Positions 1 to 12,040 are shown, numbered from the stretch's first letter. The stretch is DNA of 64,000 nt from Vesta saturnalis (GCA_036346205.1 JARFJB010000534.1:1367501-1431500); one strand, 5' to 3'. The notes: a model not told the origin generated them from the letters alone. A program made the numbers and translations.

Positions 1-53
1 TTTTTTGCTTAGAACTGAAAAGGGAACAAACTAATTCAAACGGAACGTCAATA

Positions 54-258
54 TACCGGGTGGTAAAAAAGTGAAGGTCAATTAACTTTTAGCATACCAC
101 TGTAGATGGCGCCCTCTGCAGGTAGCATCAAAATCAATAAAATATTTAAGTTTCTAGACCACAAAAACCCCCGTGCTCCAAATTTCTGGACTATATTCAA
201 ATTTGTTCGCAAAATATCGCCATAAAACCGAGAAAAGTAAAATTTTTCACACCCTGTA
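54..258. mobile_element. MITE-like unit with short inverted ends
   Basis: The left end reads TACCGGGTGG and the right end is the complement of TACAGGGTG, so about 205 bases lie between short imperfect inverted ends starting at TA. The TACMGGGTG terminus resembles those of the mariner-like elements elsewhere in this window. No transposase is encoded; a minus-strand frame crosses it but looks incidental. Classification as a non-autonomous mariner-type element is inference. Confidence 0.35.
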
Positions 259-285
259 GGTCCTAAACGAAGCGTTTCCGGGCCT

Positions 286-290
<5 letters not shown>

Positions 291-350
<60 letters not shown>
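291..350. repeat. (TA)n microsatellite
   Basis: About 60 bases of uninterrupted TA repeat directly follow the MITE-like unit. A second, shorter TA tract lies at about 467-494. Confidence 0.95.
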
Positions 351-351
<1 letters not shown>

Positions 352-467
352 GGTATTTGGAGCAAATGACTGTGATCCTTCATTGTGGATAAAAAATTAT
401 AATTATAATTCTATAATACGATAGTTATTTGCCTCCTCGATTGGAACAGACCAACTCTAGCAAAGTG

Positions 468-494
<27 letters not shown>

Positions 495-501
<7 letters not shown>

Positions 502-1480
502 ATTATTAGTATAATTAATAGAAAAATGCCAATTTACGTGATTATGTACTCTACCTTATTGTTACGCGTTATACTGTTGTTTTCACTTCCGGCTGCTTCC
601 ATTATAATTTTTCCATTCTTTCGTTGGGGTTGCCTATTTTATCTTTACTTTTATAGCTTAATGTTTCACTGATTAGTTATTACTGGTTTTAATGTTTTTA
701 TTTAGAATCATTAATTAAATAAGGCCGCTTTAATTTTTTCTTATTCATTTACGATTTTCACGTATTCACGTTACTCAGCCACACACAAAAATAGGTGACA
801 CGCGTTAATTATTTTGGACTTGCATTTATCTTAATTGTGAAACATTTTATTACATTTTTTTATTTTCTTCACACCATACATGGGATTTTTGACGCCATAT
901 TATGGCCTCTCTTAATGGTTTTAGGTCAAAATTGATCTAGTATTTTAGTATTAATTGAAAAAAGTCTTATGAAGGAAAAAGAACCGTATATGGAATATTA
1001 ATTATATCACTTATAACTTACACTTGCCCATATTTCCTTCCCCATTCTCATACAAGATTACGATTAAGCCCTGCGAAGCAAATTGTGAATTAACTACATT
1101 TCTTCCTCTGTTCGTTCGTACCACTTCAGTTATTTCCGATTATTCCGCATGAAAAGAAGGTTTATATACCTTGTTTTTGTTATATTTATCCACTACAACA
1201 GGTTCAGTTGCTCATCGCTCCTTTCACCACGTTTTACTAATTTCGTGAGACTTCAGTTACTCAGATGTATAGTTTACGTAGTATAAAACCTCGTACCCAC
1301 ATTTTTATAGAGTGTGGCAGTTTCGGGATTGTGGAATAGTTCTTTTACGTTCTGTGGGATAGAAGAAGAGTAGTTTTAATAATTACATAAAAAAGGTAAG
1401 AAAAATACACATTAAATAAATAAATAAATAAACAGATAAACGACAACACATTCAAATAAATTTATTAAAGCATAACAAAA
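495..1480. other. AT-rich sequence, no gene seen
   Basis: No coding region, RNA gene or tandem repeat is recognised. A stretch near 540-640 (containing TATAATTTTTCC) loosely resembles 46,525-46,630 and may be an old dispersed repeat. Confidence 0.5.
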
Positions 1481-1489
1481 AAGTGATTT

Positions 1490-2215
1490 ACGTAGAAGAT
1501 CACAGCTCGGTAAAGTTTGTGTTGTCGATGTAATTTTACAATAAGTTGTTTCTCATGGAAGCGAAAAAACATTTTTTTAACGGTGGCGAATTACTGAGTA
1601 AGAAAGAATTTATTTATTCAGGATGCAACGGTTGTATTAACTTAACCGTGTTGATGTGGTTCTTACAATAGCTAGTTTCCCGCAGGGCGCAAAATTTAAT
1701 TTCAATATCATAAATAGCGCATAATAGGCGCCTATTTAGTAAATAAGAAAACAGTGCAGAAGTTCACGGATGTGAAATTAACTGTGTTGATGTAATTTTT
1801 ACAATAACATGAAGCACAAAATTTTACTTTAACGGCGCAAAAGGGAGCATAATGCGTGCCTAATTATCGAGGAAGAAAGAATTAGTTACATCACAAGGCT
1901 ATGAAGTTTGCCTTTTCAATCTAGTTTTTGTAACGTAATTGGCGCTTAACTACTGCATAAGAAAAAATGATTTATGCCGAAGTTCACGGCTGTAAAATTA
2001 GCCGTGTCAATGTGATTTTACAATAACTTCTTTCCTATAATGGCGGAATGGCGCCTAGTTGGTGCCTAATTACTGCATAAGAGAAACATGATTTGCCTAA
2101 AATTCACGGCTCCGTGAAGCTAGCTCTGCTTATAGAATATTTGCTCCAAGTTATTTCCTATTAGGGCGCAAAATTGAATGTTAATGACGCCTGATGGCGT
2201 CTAATTATACACATG
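1490..2215 (-). repeat. Diverged satellite block, minus orientation
   Basis: A degenerate tandem repeat. The anchor CACGGCTGTAAAATTA and variants recur near 1,499, 1,628, 1,763, 1,898, 1,984 and 2,103, giving spacings of about 86-135 bases. Each unit also carries a fragment like TTTTACAATAAC and GCGCC-type words. The same words appear as their complement (GCCGTAAATTTATG, AATTAGGCGC) in the block at 9.25-12.0 kb, so this is the same family in opposite orientation. Copies are very diverged, which suggests great age. Confidence 0.7.
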
Positions 2216-4195
2216 TTTAAATCAAATTATTCAAAAATGACCAAGCTATCTTCACACATCTCAACTTAATGTACCTGGAGAATTATGTTTGGAATAATGT
2301 ATACTGGGAACTGCGAGATGGAATGAAACTGTGCTTATTTTCTGTAATGGCTAACACTGCCTAATGGTATATTTTTCAAATAGTCTAAGTATCATTTTAA
2401 CTCGAAGTAATATATTGAAAATTAAATTCTCACGAAAGACACACGGTTGATTTAAGGGTAGCAGTAATTTTTTATGCTACCAAAATAATAATTCTGGCAT
2501 ATAATATCCTTTAATCACTTGCTAAAGAATATGAAAGATATTCTACAGAGATAACATAATAACGTGTATAACAGCAAAAAACTGAAAATTGATGTTGGAA
2601 GGAAGCTTGTTGCATGTATAGACATATGTGCTGAACTGTATAATTACATAAACTCGACAAATAAATAAAATTGTTTACCTATCCAGGGTTATTTGTAAGT
2701 CAACGAACTCCTGGGGTTGGAAAAGTTCTTTTCCAACAATAAATATCAGCATAGAAAAGATACGAAGTAAACTTTTTGCAACATAGTAATTTAATAGCGG
2801 AATCATAGATAGGAAATAGATCCATTTCGAGATATAGTTATTTACTTCATTCCATTATCGTAAGAAACGTTAGGAGAAAGAAAATTCCTATGAAAAATTA
2901 ACGAAGGATTATTCAAGGTTATATCTTAGACGGAAGGTCATGGAATTTGGTGAAAATGTAGAAAATGTTTTTCATAATCGGTGTTTCGACGTCTTATTAC
3001 TGAGTTCTAGTGTTGGTCTATTCCGACGCCGACGTCTAGCTTGTGGACTCTGGCGCCACAGCTTAACCACGGCGGCGCCCACAAACGCTATCAATTTCGA
3101 ATACACGACGAATGTCTTTTGGATTGTTTCATGCTGGAGTAAGCACGTCGTACAACTGCAACAAACCGCGAATTTTGATAATAAATACAACCGACAACAG
3201 CTTATAAACTAATTTACTTCGCTGTCACGATTTAGCAACAGCGAGGGGTGGTTTCATAAAGGGTTATTTACTAAAGTAGTTTAATTAGAAGATACTTGAG
3301 TAAAGACGGTATAAAATAGCATATAAATTTGAGAATATTATTTTTTTATAGTCATTTACATAATTGCTTAGAATTTTAGATCGTCATTACTGGATATTAT
3401 TTTTTTTTTAACCAAATATTATTCTGAGATACAGAATACCCATTAAAATAGTCTAAATTCTTATGCTGAAGTTAAAAACTTTTTTTAATTACACGTGCAG
3501 TACGTACAAAAATTATTAGTGCAATATTAATCGTACACGGTCCGAATTACTGACTTGCACATTTCTCAGATGTATGAAGATGGTCCATTTTCAAATATTC
3601 TAATATAAACATGTGTATATAACATGTGTGCATTAAGCGATAGCTATGGTCCGATATAACAAAATGTTGCTCTCCAACAGAAAATTTTCATCCTAGTCTT
3701 CCTCTTGTCCTCCCTATAGTCTTTATAACGCATTGAAAGTGTAATTAGCAAAAAGGTGGCTACACTTTCTTGGGTAAAAAATTTCGGATATAAATTCCTG
3801 TCTCGTTCGGATGTATGAGTGGACAGGGCCCAAGCAACCTCACTTTCTGATCGATTATTGTAATATGCGGCACTAGGTCTAATCATAACGCCGTTCACCA
3901 ACACCTTGAACAATTACAACTTGATACTTCGTTTTGTTTTTCTGAACAAGTTTCTAAATATCTGATTTACCTGACTTGTAATCTCCATAATGTAATCTGC
4001 ACTCTAATTTTCGGGACAAAGGACGAGTGTGTGTCTATCTTAAGGACGACATCGCTTGCAAGAGGATTTCTTCTTTGGAGAATAAAAGATTCTGATCAGT
4101 TTTAAACGTCATAGTCCTAATTTTTCAAAATTCCGTCCCAAATGAAAGTAGCTTTCTGCATTTACTTTAGTTTCAAAATCGTTTATCTGTCCCAG
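2216..4195. other. Unannotated AT-rich interval
   Basis: No supported gene. A slightly GC-richer patch near 2,990-3,090 is open in two frames on opposite strands but matches no family I recognise. The rest is AT-rich with poly-T runs. Confidence 0.45.
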
Positions 4196-4199
4196 TTTC

Positions 4200-5335
4200 C
4201 ATCTTGCGACATTTGAGTTCTGGGAGATCTGAATGTCCATAACTCTATTCGGTTTCGATCCTCATCTACCTCTAAGCATGTTGTCATACTGTAAAAGCAT
4301 TTGCTAATTCATGTGATTTCATACAAACGTATTCCGAACTCAGCAGAATCCCTGATAGCCCTAACAATACTCCAGATCTTCTAATAAACGCACTTGCTTA
4401 TAAAATTTCAGTTCTTTCCCCGTTAGGCCTATCTAACCATTGTCTAATAGAAATAATTCCCAAAAGATAAAATCGTATAGGTCATTCTGGTCCCCAACCC
4501 TGGTTCAATGGGGCTTGTGCTGATGCATTATCTAAATATTATACCAAATGGAAGTTCAATATAACCATTAAGACTCATGTATACTACGTTGGTGCTAGAA
4601 ATATCTGCAAAAGTCTTATAACTAAAGCTAAAACCTGTACGAATAAGGAAAATGCAATGGAGTCATATACGCCTTGGGCATTCGTAAATTCAGTTCTAGG
4701 TTAAACACCTTCAGTAAATACACTTTGATAGATCCGATTATGTATCCAAAGGCAATACTTTTTTTGGATTTATTTCCAATGAAACTCGTGTTTTAAAGGT
4801 ATGCCACAAGTCAATTCTTTTTCATAAGCTGTTAAACCAATGCATATCTGATACAAGATTTCTGTGTCTTCTGGAAAATTTCTTTCATCATAGAAGTTAT
4901 CTAATGTTCAACGTATCCCAAAAAAATGGCGGCAAAACCGATTCTTCTGTTTACTGACCAACTTCCACCACTTCTATTTTGTCTGAAGTCATTAACAAAT
5001 CCTTAGAGACCACATATATGGTTTCAGGCAGAGTTCTTTAGCCGATAACCTTTTTGCATGTCTAACGGAAGTTTAGAATACATCAACTATTTTGAAAAAC
5101 CGTTCTAGTTGTTTCAGAAGTATTTGGCCAAGTTTGGCATCAGTGTTTATCAGCCCAACTCAACTCGGTTAAGTTCACCGATACATTCATCAAATGAGTT
5201 TTAAGTTTTCTCTATAAAAGACGAATACGTGTCGTAGTTAATGGCTTCGTTTCAAAAGCAGAAGGCATTAAGGCGGGCGTGCGATTGGGATCAATGATAG
5301 CTCCCGTACTTTTTCTATCATACAGGGAGAAGTTT
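4200..5335 (+). pseudogene. Degenerate LINE endonuclease/reverse transcriptase relic
   Basis: The three forward frames together give pieces of an APE-type non-LTR retrotransposon polyprotein. A LGDLNVHN endonuclease motif lies near 4,215. Further on are TPDLLINALAYKISVLSPLG and LSNHCLIE (the SDH-like endonuclease end, 4,370-4,455), WFNGACADA near 4,500, and GARNICKSLITKAKT near 4,590. A reverse transcriptase motif like NGFVSKAEGIKAGVRLGSM lies at 5,245-5,310, resembling the usual NAGVPQGSVL block. Numerous stops and frameshifts separate the pieces, and the catalytic YADD region is absent. The style resembles arthropod LINEs of the CR1/RTE assemblage; the exact clade is uncertain. Confidence 0.6.
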
Positions 5336-5393
5336 GTTTAAAAAAAATGGCTTTGTAACGAAATCGGACATTTTGTAAATAACTTGACTTATA

Positions 5394-6405
5394 CAGGGTG
5401 AACATTTGAAGTGTGTCACCTTCGAGAATACATTTTTTAAGAACACTATATATTGTTCATGTTTCACAATCCGCTTTAAATTCTCTTTCAGATTTTTGGT
5501 TTTGGACGATGCATTGTTTAGCTATAAAAGGAAATGTAAAAAAATGGTCGCCACAAGTCCATGCGACAATATTACTACTAGTTTATACAACATAATTGGT
5601 AATTATACAGCCAAGGGATGTACTAAACCTACAAAATAGTCAAACGGTCAGATTTTGATAGGTCAAAAGTTTTCACAAACAAAAACACTTGAGAACAAAC
5701 GTTAAAATCCTAAAGATTTTTGCAAATTAGGTGTTGGATCATTGATTTCTAATATTTTTGCCTCCAATATTACCATTGTATTCTTTCCTGATTTTTTTCT
5801 TGTTCATTTGTCGTGTGTCACATATTATCAATACCGTTTTAGTGGGTCAATGTGCAGTTGACATGATTTTCATAATGTGATCTGCTCCACAAAACTTAGC
5901 GAATATATGCGCAAAGATATCCTGACAGAAGACAATCTTCAGTTGGAAGTTTGGAAAGAAAGGTTCATTGGAACAGGAAAAGGAGGAAGAGGGCAAGTGG
6001 TGAAGGTAAATTAAGTATTTTGTTATCAGTAATTGCGTCTGCTAGTGCGACCAAAATATCAAAAAAACTAAAGTACCACGATCTATTATTAGCAAGGTTC
6101 AAATATCACTACAGTGTATCCTTTCATCATGAACTGTCGGGGTTTGATTTAGAGATTAGAAAACATTTTGCGATTGGAGATTGAAATGGAAAGGATATTA
6201 CGTACTTCTTCCTCAAACTATCACTTACTGACGAATCGACCTTGACCCAAAGTGGTAGTCCAAACCGTCGTGATCTTCATCAGTATGCGACAGAAGACCC
6301 AAGAATTGTGAGGGCGGTTAATAATCAGAAACAATGGACGGTAAATCTCGGGGGTGCTAATATGGGCAACATTATAATTGGACCACATTTTTTTCAAGGG
6401 GGCGT
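5394..6405 (+). pseudogene. Truncated mariner-like transposase (DUF4817-type HTH family)
   Basis: The left end starts TACAGGGTGAACATTTGAAG, similar to the termini of the intact-looking element at 59.8 kb. From about 5,950 forward frames give FKYHYSVSFHHELSG, then after a frameshift FTDESTLTQSG with the first catalytic Asp in its usual (S/T)DE context. QYATEDPRIVRAV and QWTVNLGGANMGNIIIGPHF follow, typical of the mid-region of arthropod mariner transposases. The second and third catalytic acidic residues are missing because sequence switches at about 6,400 to an inverted gag relic. It is non-autonomous and dead. Confidence 0.7.
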
Positions 6406-7478
6406 TTCCTCTCTTCATGTTTCTTGGGTCGGCGGGCATTCTCCGTGGTTAGCATTGTGCAACAAGGTGCAGTTGCAGCACCCGTTTCCGGATCTTGGAA
6501 CATTCCCTGGTGTGATGCGCCCCCGCAACCTTCATACATCTGGGTAGGGCGTGGCATCCGTTTGTAGTATGCTCGAACCGTTGGCACTTGTACCACTATC
6601 CTATTCCGTTTTTCTATCTGATCGTCGTGTTGTTGAAGATCTCCTTGGCCCCTTCGCTCCTCTCGAGGTGGACCAGTTCCATGGCGGTTTTTCTATGTTC
6701 GCGTCCTGCGACCATTCTGTTGACCTTCTGGACGTCAAACCCCATGAATTTGAGATCATTCCGGACTGTCTCTAACATCTCGTGGTCTTGTGGGATGCCC
6801 TTGATGACAACTTTAGTGGTTTCGCATCTTCTAATAGGTAAACGTTGAATTGCACGCCGATGTTGTCCAGTGCAGTTGCCGTCCTGTATTCTTCAGTGGT
6901 CTTGAGAATCACTACGATTCTATCGTTGGAAGTTCTTCGAGCCTTTGGTGTTATCCCGACTAAGGCTAGTTGACTTCATCGTCTTGGAGTAATCCTCCTG
7001 TCGGTGGAGGATTAGAGGCAGGATTATTTCTTTCGGACGGCCATTTCTGGAACTTGCACTTCGGCATCCACCCGTTGCCGCTTGACACCGCTTTCTTCGT
7101 GACGGCCTCGAATCCTTCCTCTTCGGATTCGATGAGGGCGTCTTCGTCATTTCCCTGTTGCGAAGCTGCTGTACAGACTTCCATCCTGTCGTGGAGTTTT
7201 TGGGTTGTTCTTGTTTCTTCCGTTGATGGTTCTTCCGTTGATGTTTTGATGGGAGTTTTATCGGTCCTTTTCTTATTCCCGTTGTGTTTCTTCTTCTTTG
7301 GACGGGGGTGGGGGCTTTTCATTGTCGCGATGTTCTTCTGCGCGATCTTTACGGTCCTGGTAAAGGTTTTATTTGTTTCTTAGTTTAGTTTCCTTTGGAC
7401 TGGTTCGTACTTCAGAGTGAGCTCCATTATTTCTTAAAAATTATTACTAATTTTATTAAATACATAAATAAAAAGTTT

Positions 7479-7551
7479 ACCTCGAGTAGGATTTGAACCT
7501 ACGACCTGTATATTGCTAGAGTACCGCACTAACCAACTGCGCTATCGAGAT
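7479..7551 (-). tRNA. tRNA-like sequence (anticodon-loop AGC), minus copy
   Basis: 73 nt that fit a canonical cloverleaf: acceptor ATCTCGA/TCGAGGT pairs fully (one G-U), D stem GCGC/GTGC, and T arm GTAGG-TTCAAAT-CCTAC pairs perfectly. Box A (TAGCGCAGTTGG) and box B (GGTTCAAATCC) are present. The anticodon stem GTACT/TATAC has two mismatches, so it is probably not a functional tRNA. The loop CTAGCAA would place AGC (Ala) at 34-36. It is best read as the head of a SINE-like insertion. Confidence 0.6.
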
Positions 7552-7781
7552 TCAAGCCCCAATCGATGTAAATTTTGTTTTTATGTATGTAGAACTTATT
7601 CGTTCATAACAAACTATAATAATTTAATGTTAGCCAAGTTTCTTTGGTATGTGTCAAATCCTTGCGATATTGCAGGCTTACATTTTATTTATATATGTAA
7701 TTTGATTGTAATCCCATTACATTTAAAATTTAAATCTGTTCTACGTACATAAAGACAAAATTTACATCGATTGGGGCTTGA

Positions 7782-7854
7782 ATCTCGATAGCGCAGTTGG
7801 TTAGCGCGGTACTCTAGCAAAGTGCAGGTCGTAGATTCAAATCCTACTCGAGGC
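7782..7854 (+). tRNA. tRNA-like sequence (anticodon-loop AGC), plus copy
   Basis: The inverted partner of the copy at 7,479, also exactly 73 nt. Here the anticodon stem GTACT/AGTGC pairs (one G-U) around loop CTAGCAA, and the D stem GCGC/GCGC is perfect. The T stem (GTAGA/CCTAC) and the first acceptor pair carry mismatches. Box A and box B are recognisable. No intron is visible, and the CCA end is not encoded, as expected in eukaryotes. A tRNA-derived retroposon is more likely than a host tRNA gene, because the arms extend about 45 bp upstream and downstream of the tRNA. Confidence 0.6.
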
Positions 7855-8339
7855 AAACTTTCTATTTACGTATTTAATAAAATTAGTAATAATTTTTAAT
7901 TACATATTTACTTTTGTGCTTATTCGTTTATAACAAAACTATAATAATCCATTGTTTCTTGTTGTAGCTCCAGGATTTGCTATCTTTGTTCGATCCTGGC
8001 CTATAGGTTTTCTAAGTTGTGGTTCCACATCTTAGTGTATTTTTCTCTGTAGTAATCTACTACAAGATTGCCGCTGCTGCCGGGGGTGCATTCTTCTTCT
8101 ACTTAGCTGTCGTCCGACATCTTGATTGGTCCTTCTCCAGAATCGGATTTGTGTGGTGTGACGAATGTCTATTTTTCTGTACTTTTCTTATTGTCTATTA
8201 TGACCCGTTTTAAGGTAAACCTTACAATCATAGAGAATTATGAATTACTGTTCTCTTTCGCTATAACTAGGTGCCAATTATGGGCCACTTTGATTGTTAA
8301 AGGTAAGTTACATGCAATGTGTTATTGTGAAAATCCAAC

Positions 8340-9230
8340 ACCCGATTCAAAAGCATCGTAAGGGAAGGGGGGAACAAACGACAACAAATAGACGCGGAAG
8401 AACATAAAACCCAAAACAACAATAACTAGAAATAGCGTAAAAATCATACTCGCAACAGCCCAAGAATATCGAATGGCAATCAAAACATTAGAAAACGCAG
8501 GGACGGTATTCAATACGTACCTACTGGAAGAAGCAAAACCTCTAAAAGTCGTTATCAAAGGAGTTCCGCAGGACGATGTAGCTGCAGACACCGTAGATAA
8601 CGACCTCACAGAAATGGGATTCGTAATCCAGAAGATTACACGGATGTTCACAGGATGTGAAAAAAGAAAAACATCGATGTTGCTCGTACATCTAGAACGA
8701 AGCGAACAAGCGAAAGAAATATACGGAACAACAAAGATCGGCTACCTATGCGTACGAATTGAATCCCTCCAGAAAAAGAACGGGACCGGCCAATGCCATA
8801 ACTGCCAACGGTACGGGAACGCTACCAGCGGCTGTTACGCGTCCACGAGGTGCGTCAAATGCGCGGGAACGCACCACACACGCGACTGCACACTACAAAA
8901 AGGACACCACAACCCGAAGTGCTGCAACTGCTCCGGTATACACACCGCCAACTATAGAGAATGTCCCGCACACCCCAAATTCAACAAACTAAACAAACAC
9001 ACGCTAATAGAGAGAACGAACACAAGACCGCCGACAAGAGAAGTAACAGCAACAACCAGCTACGCATAAGTAGCTGCAAAGAGAAAGAAAAAACTGAACC
9101 AGACAAGGACAACGACGACGTCGCACTCATCATCAAAATTCTGAAGGCTCTAAGGGCCAAAAGAATGCATAAACTGCTGGTATTATACCACACAAATCAT
9201 AACCACGATGAAGGTATAAGGGGATAGGTC
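8340..9230 (+). pseudogene. Jockey-like gag/ORF1 with PRE_C2HC and zinc knuckles
   Basis: The best open part is 8,473-9,069 (198 codons), but homology begins upstream of that Met (NSVKIILATAQEYRMAIKTLE), so the true start lies further 5' in broken sequence. The conserved core includes VFNTYLLEEAKPLKVVIKG and MLLVHLERSEQAKEIYGTTK. Three cysteine clusters follow: CHNCQRYGNATSGC, CVKCAGTHHTRDC and CCNCSGIHTANYREC. In the first the usual knuckle His appears as Asn. The protein would bind LINE RNA. A poorly open A/C-rich tail runs to about 9,230, where satellite begins. No ORF2 follows directly. Confidence 0.8.
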
Positions 9231-9244
9231 TCGTAAATACCAAA

Positions 9245-12040
9245 CATAAATACCGCTTACCTTTCACCGTTTACCGTTCCAATAGCCGCAAACTTGTGTA
9301 TAAAGTAATTGTTTTATTTAGACGGAAACCTCTCATTGATGCTGAAATTAAAGTTGACGCCATTACAAGAAATATTTCATTGCAAAAATTCCATAAAGAT
9401 GATTCATTGACACCTGTAAATGCATGTGTAACTTAATCTTTTGTTCGCAATAACCACCATTTGCACAATTGAAATTAATTTGTGTGTCCTGTAGGAGATT
9501 AGTTATTTCAAAAGTATTTATCAACCCTGCTAACTACACAGCCTTAATGTATGTGTAAATTAACATTTTATTGGGCGATAAGTAGGCGCGCCTGTTTAAC
9601 GTCGTTCAAATTTAACGTTTCATCCTGGATGAAATATAGTCATTGCAAAGATTGCTTAGACACGGTGCCAACTTCTGCAGACGTAAATTTTTATTATGTA
9701 GAAATTAGGCGCTAATTATGCCCAGTTCTGGGATTTGAACGTTATCTGTCTCTACAAAAAACATGTTATTGCCAAATTTAACCAACATAACTTCATAATT
9801 ACGTATTGTCATAATTAGGCTCAAATTGTGCTTCATTTTACTCTGTTGATACTACATCCGATATCTTTATACGAAACACGTTGTTGCAAAGCGCTATTTA
9901 CTACAATGAATTCATGTATAAACTTACCCTTGTATGCGCTATAGTTAGGCGACAATTATGATTTATTTTGCGACTCCTTTATCGGTGCGGCCAAAAATTT
10001 GTATCGACATGGCTAACTTAACGGTCTTAAGCATATGTATCAAATAACCCTTTCCTGCTTTATACTCATATACCAATTACAATTTTGCGTTGTAGAAATT
10101 AAATTTGGCTTTCTTACAGAAATAAGCTATTCATAAGATTTCACTATCGTAAACTTATCTTTCAGTTAATCCTTTTTGGACACTAACCAATGTGCCAGTT
10201 AAATTTGACGTATAGTTACACAAATTCCACAGTCGTGAATTTGTGCATAAATTAATTTTTTCATTTGCAAAAGCTGTTTGGCGTCGTTAAAGGCAAATGT
10301 TATACACCAGTTAATATTTGAAAATTAATTGTGCCTTGGATGATACTTACGTGCCAAAGGATAAGATTCTGTACCATTGTAATTACATTTTCTTTTGTAG
10401 AAACAAGTTAATGAAAAAATTCTATCAACATGGCTGATTTTAAAGCCGCAAACTTAATCCATAAACTAATCTTTAATGCACGATCATTAAGCGTCAATAC
10501 TCTACAGTTAGAGCCACGAATTTATGTATATCTCAGTATTGCATAAAATCGTTTTGTGCCCTTGAAATTAAATTTGTTACTCTTTTATTAAACAAGTTGC
10601 AAATATTTACTTCGATGATTGATTTCACAGCCGTAAATTTGTCGTAAATTAATCCTCCTTTGACCGACAAAAACATACCAATTATGTGTCATTTTGTTCC
10701 GTTATAAATAAAGTTAGTACGTATTTCGGAACAAGTGATGCAGCGAACTTTATATGTAAACGTATGTGCTACTCTTGTCGTGGGACATAGTTAAGCAAAA
10801 GTTATGCATCATTTTGCGTCGTTTAAATAAAATTTTACGCTTTCACAGAAAACAAGTAGTTACAAAAATCGTGGCTGATGTCACATCCGCAAGGGTAATG
10901 CGCGATAATTAGGTACCATTCTGCGCCGTTGAAAGTTTGGCCGCTTACAAGAAGCATACTATTGGAAAAACCTTACAGCCGTAAACTATGTACTAATTAA
11001 TCTTGTCAAGTGCAATAACTAGACGCAAGCTGTTTTGGAGCTTTGCAATTAAATTTAGCGCTCTTATAAAAGAGGTTATTTCAGAAACTATAACAACTAG
11101 GTTTTCTGGCTCTAACGTTATGTGCAAATTAATGATAATTACGCACCAAATTCGCCATAAATTAAATTTGGCGCCTTAATAGAAAACAGTCTATATTCCA
11201 TAAACGTAAAATTATGCATAAAATAATTTTTCAATAATTAGGCGTATGCAATTTTTTGACGCTAAAATTAAATTGTACGTTCTTATGGAAACTAGTTAAT
11301 GCAAAACCTTCGACAGAGCTAACTTTACAACCGTAAAGTCATGAGTAGGTTAATCTTGCCTTAAGATAATTAGATAAACATTATACGCCATTGTACGCCC
11401 TTAGGCATGAATTGAACACCATTATAAAAAATAAGTCATTGCAAAAATTACATTTTCTTTCTTATGCAATAATTACGCGCCACTTTTTTGTTGAAGTTAC
11501 ATTTGGCACGATAATAAAGCGCAACAAACTTGATATGTAAGATTTGGTGCCTTTGTTAGACATTGTTTAATGGAAAGATTTTATCGACATGGGAAGTTTG
11601 ATAACCGGTGAACTTACCTGCAGATCAACAATATGTGTGAGATAATGTGCCAATTATGATCAGTTTTACGTCGTTCAAATTAAACGAGACTCCTTTACAA
11701 GTACAATTTAATTAAAAATTCAATTGATACTGTTAACTTTACTAATATAAGCTTAGGTATAACTCAATATATTGATTTCCGCCATTTATGCGCTAATTTG
11801 CTCCGTTGAAATTAGATTGTGAAATTGTATATGAATTAACTTGTTGCTCTAAGTGTAGAATGAGAAATTGCGGTAATTCCATTGGCCCATTAATGCACGT
11901 TCAGGGATTAGGCGCTAACCAATCGTGATATCGTCCCGCAGAAGTAAAATTTTGCGCCTTAGTTGAAAACGGGCTAGTAAATATTTGCTTTATTTATTAA
12001 AGATTGACATCTAAAGAGGTAACTGCGCATAATTAAAATT
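9245..12040 (+). repeat. Main diverged satellite block, plus orientation
   Basis: About 2.8 kb of degenerate tandem repeats. The anchor ACAGCCGTAAATTTATG(C/T)ATAAATTAAT recurs in variants near 9,285, 9,411, 9,538, 9,678, 10,230, 10,445, 10,627, 10,977, 11,110, 11,203 and 11,328, with adjacent spacings of about 93-139 bases. Other unit words are AATTAGGCGC, ATTTTGCGCCGTTGAAATTA, AAATTTGGCGC, GAAAACAAGTTATTGCAAAA and GACATGGCTAACTTTA. The units are too diverged to be recently homogenised. No coding capacity is seen. Confidence 0.75.

Larger units (their letters stand above)
7436..7948. mobile_element. Foldback SINE-like insertion with two tRNA-like heads
   Basis: A 513-bp insertion flanked by near-identical 12-base repeats, CCATTATTTCTT (7,424-7,435) and CCATTGTTTCTT (7,949-7,960), inside the minus-strand gag relic. 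About 158-bp inverted arms (7,434-7,592 and 7,741-7,899) each contain a 73-nt tRNA-like sequence. A tail-like segment ending ACTATAATAAT occurs at 7,597-7,626 and again at the right end (7,919-7,948). A target duplication of this length and a tRNA-type pol III promoter fit a SINE mobilised by a LINE. The inverted dimer form is unusual. Confidence 0.7.
6405..8150 (-). pseudogene. Jockey-like gag/ORF1 relic, split by an insertion
   Basis: Read on the minus strand from about 8,150, an N-terminal piece (NLVVDYYREKYTKMWNHNL, then a Q/E-rich coiled-coil-like stretch) breaks at 7,960. It resumes at 7,430 with MELTLKYEPVQRK and a basic KKKKHNGNKK tract. The conserved PRE_C2HC-type core follows near 6,930-6,650, including YRTATALDNIG, FNVYLLEDAKPLK and KTAMELVHLERSEGAKEIF. 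Zinc-knuckle remnants lie toward 6,450. Stops and frameshifts abound. ORF1 proteins of this kind bind the LINE RNA in the retrotransposition particle. The gap corresponds to the tRNA-like insertion at 7,436-7,948. The core is clearly homologous to, but diverged from, the plus-strand copy at 8.34-9.23 kb. Confidence 0.75.

Noticed and set aside
2940..3212. 90-codon plus frame and 72-codon minus frame
   Set aside because: Both strands are open over the same small GC-richer patch and neither shows a recognisable domain.
7479..7854. Two functional host tRNA-Ala genes
   Set aside because: Each copy has mismatches in a stem, the sequence is unlike typical eukaryotic tRNA-Ala, and both lie inside an inverted insertion with a target duplication.
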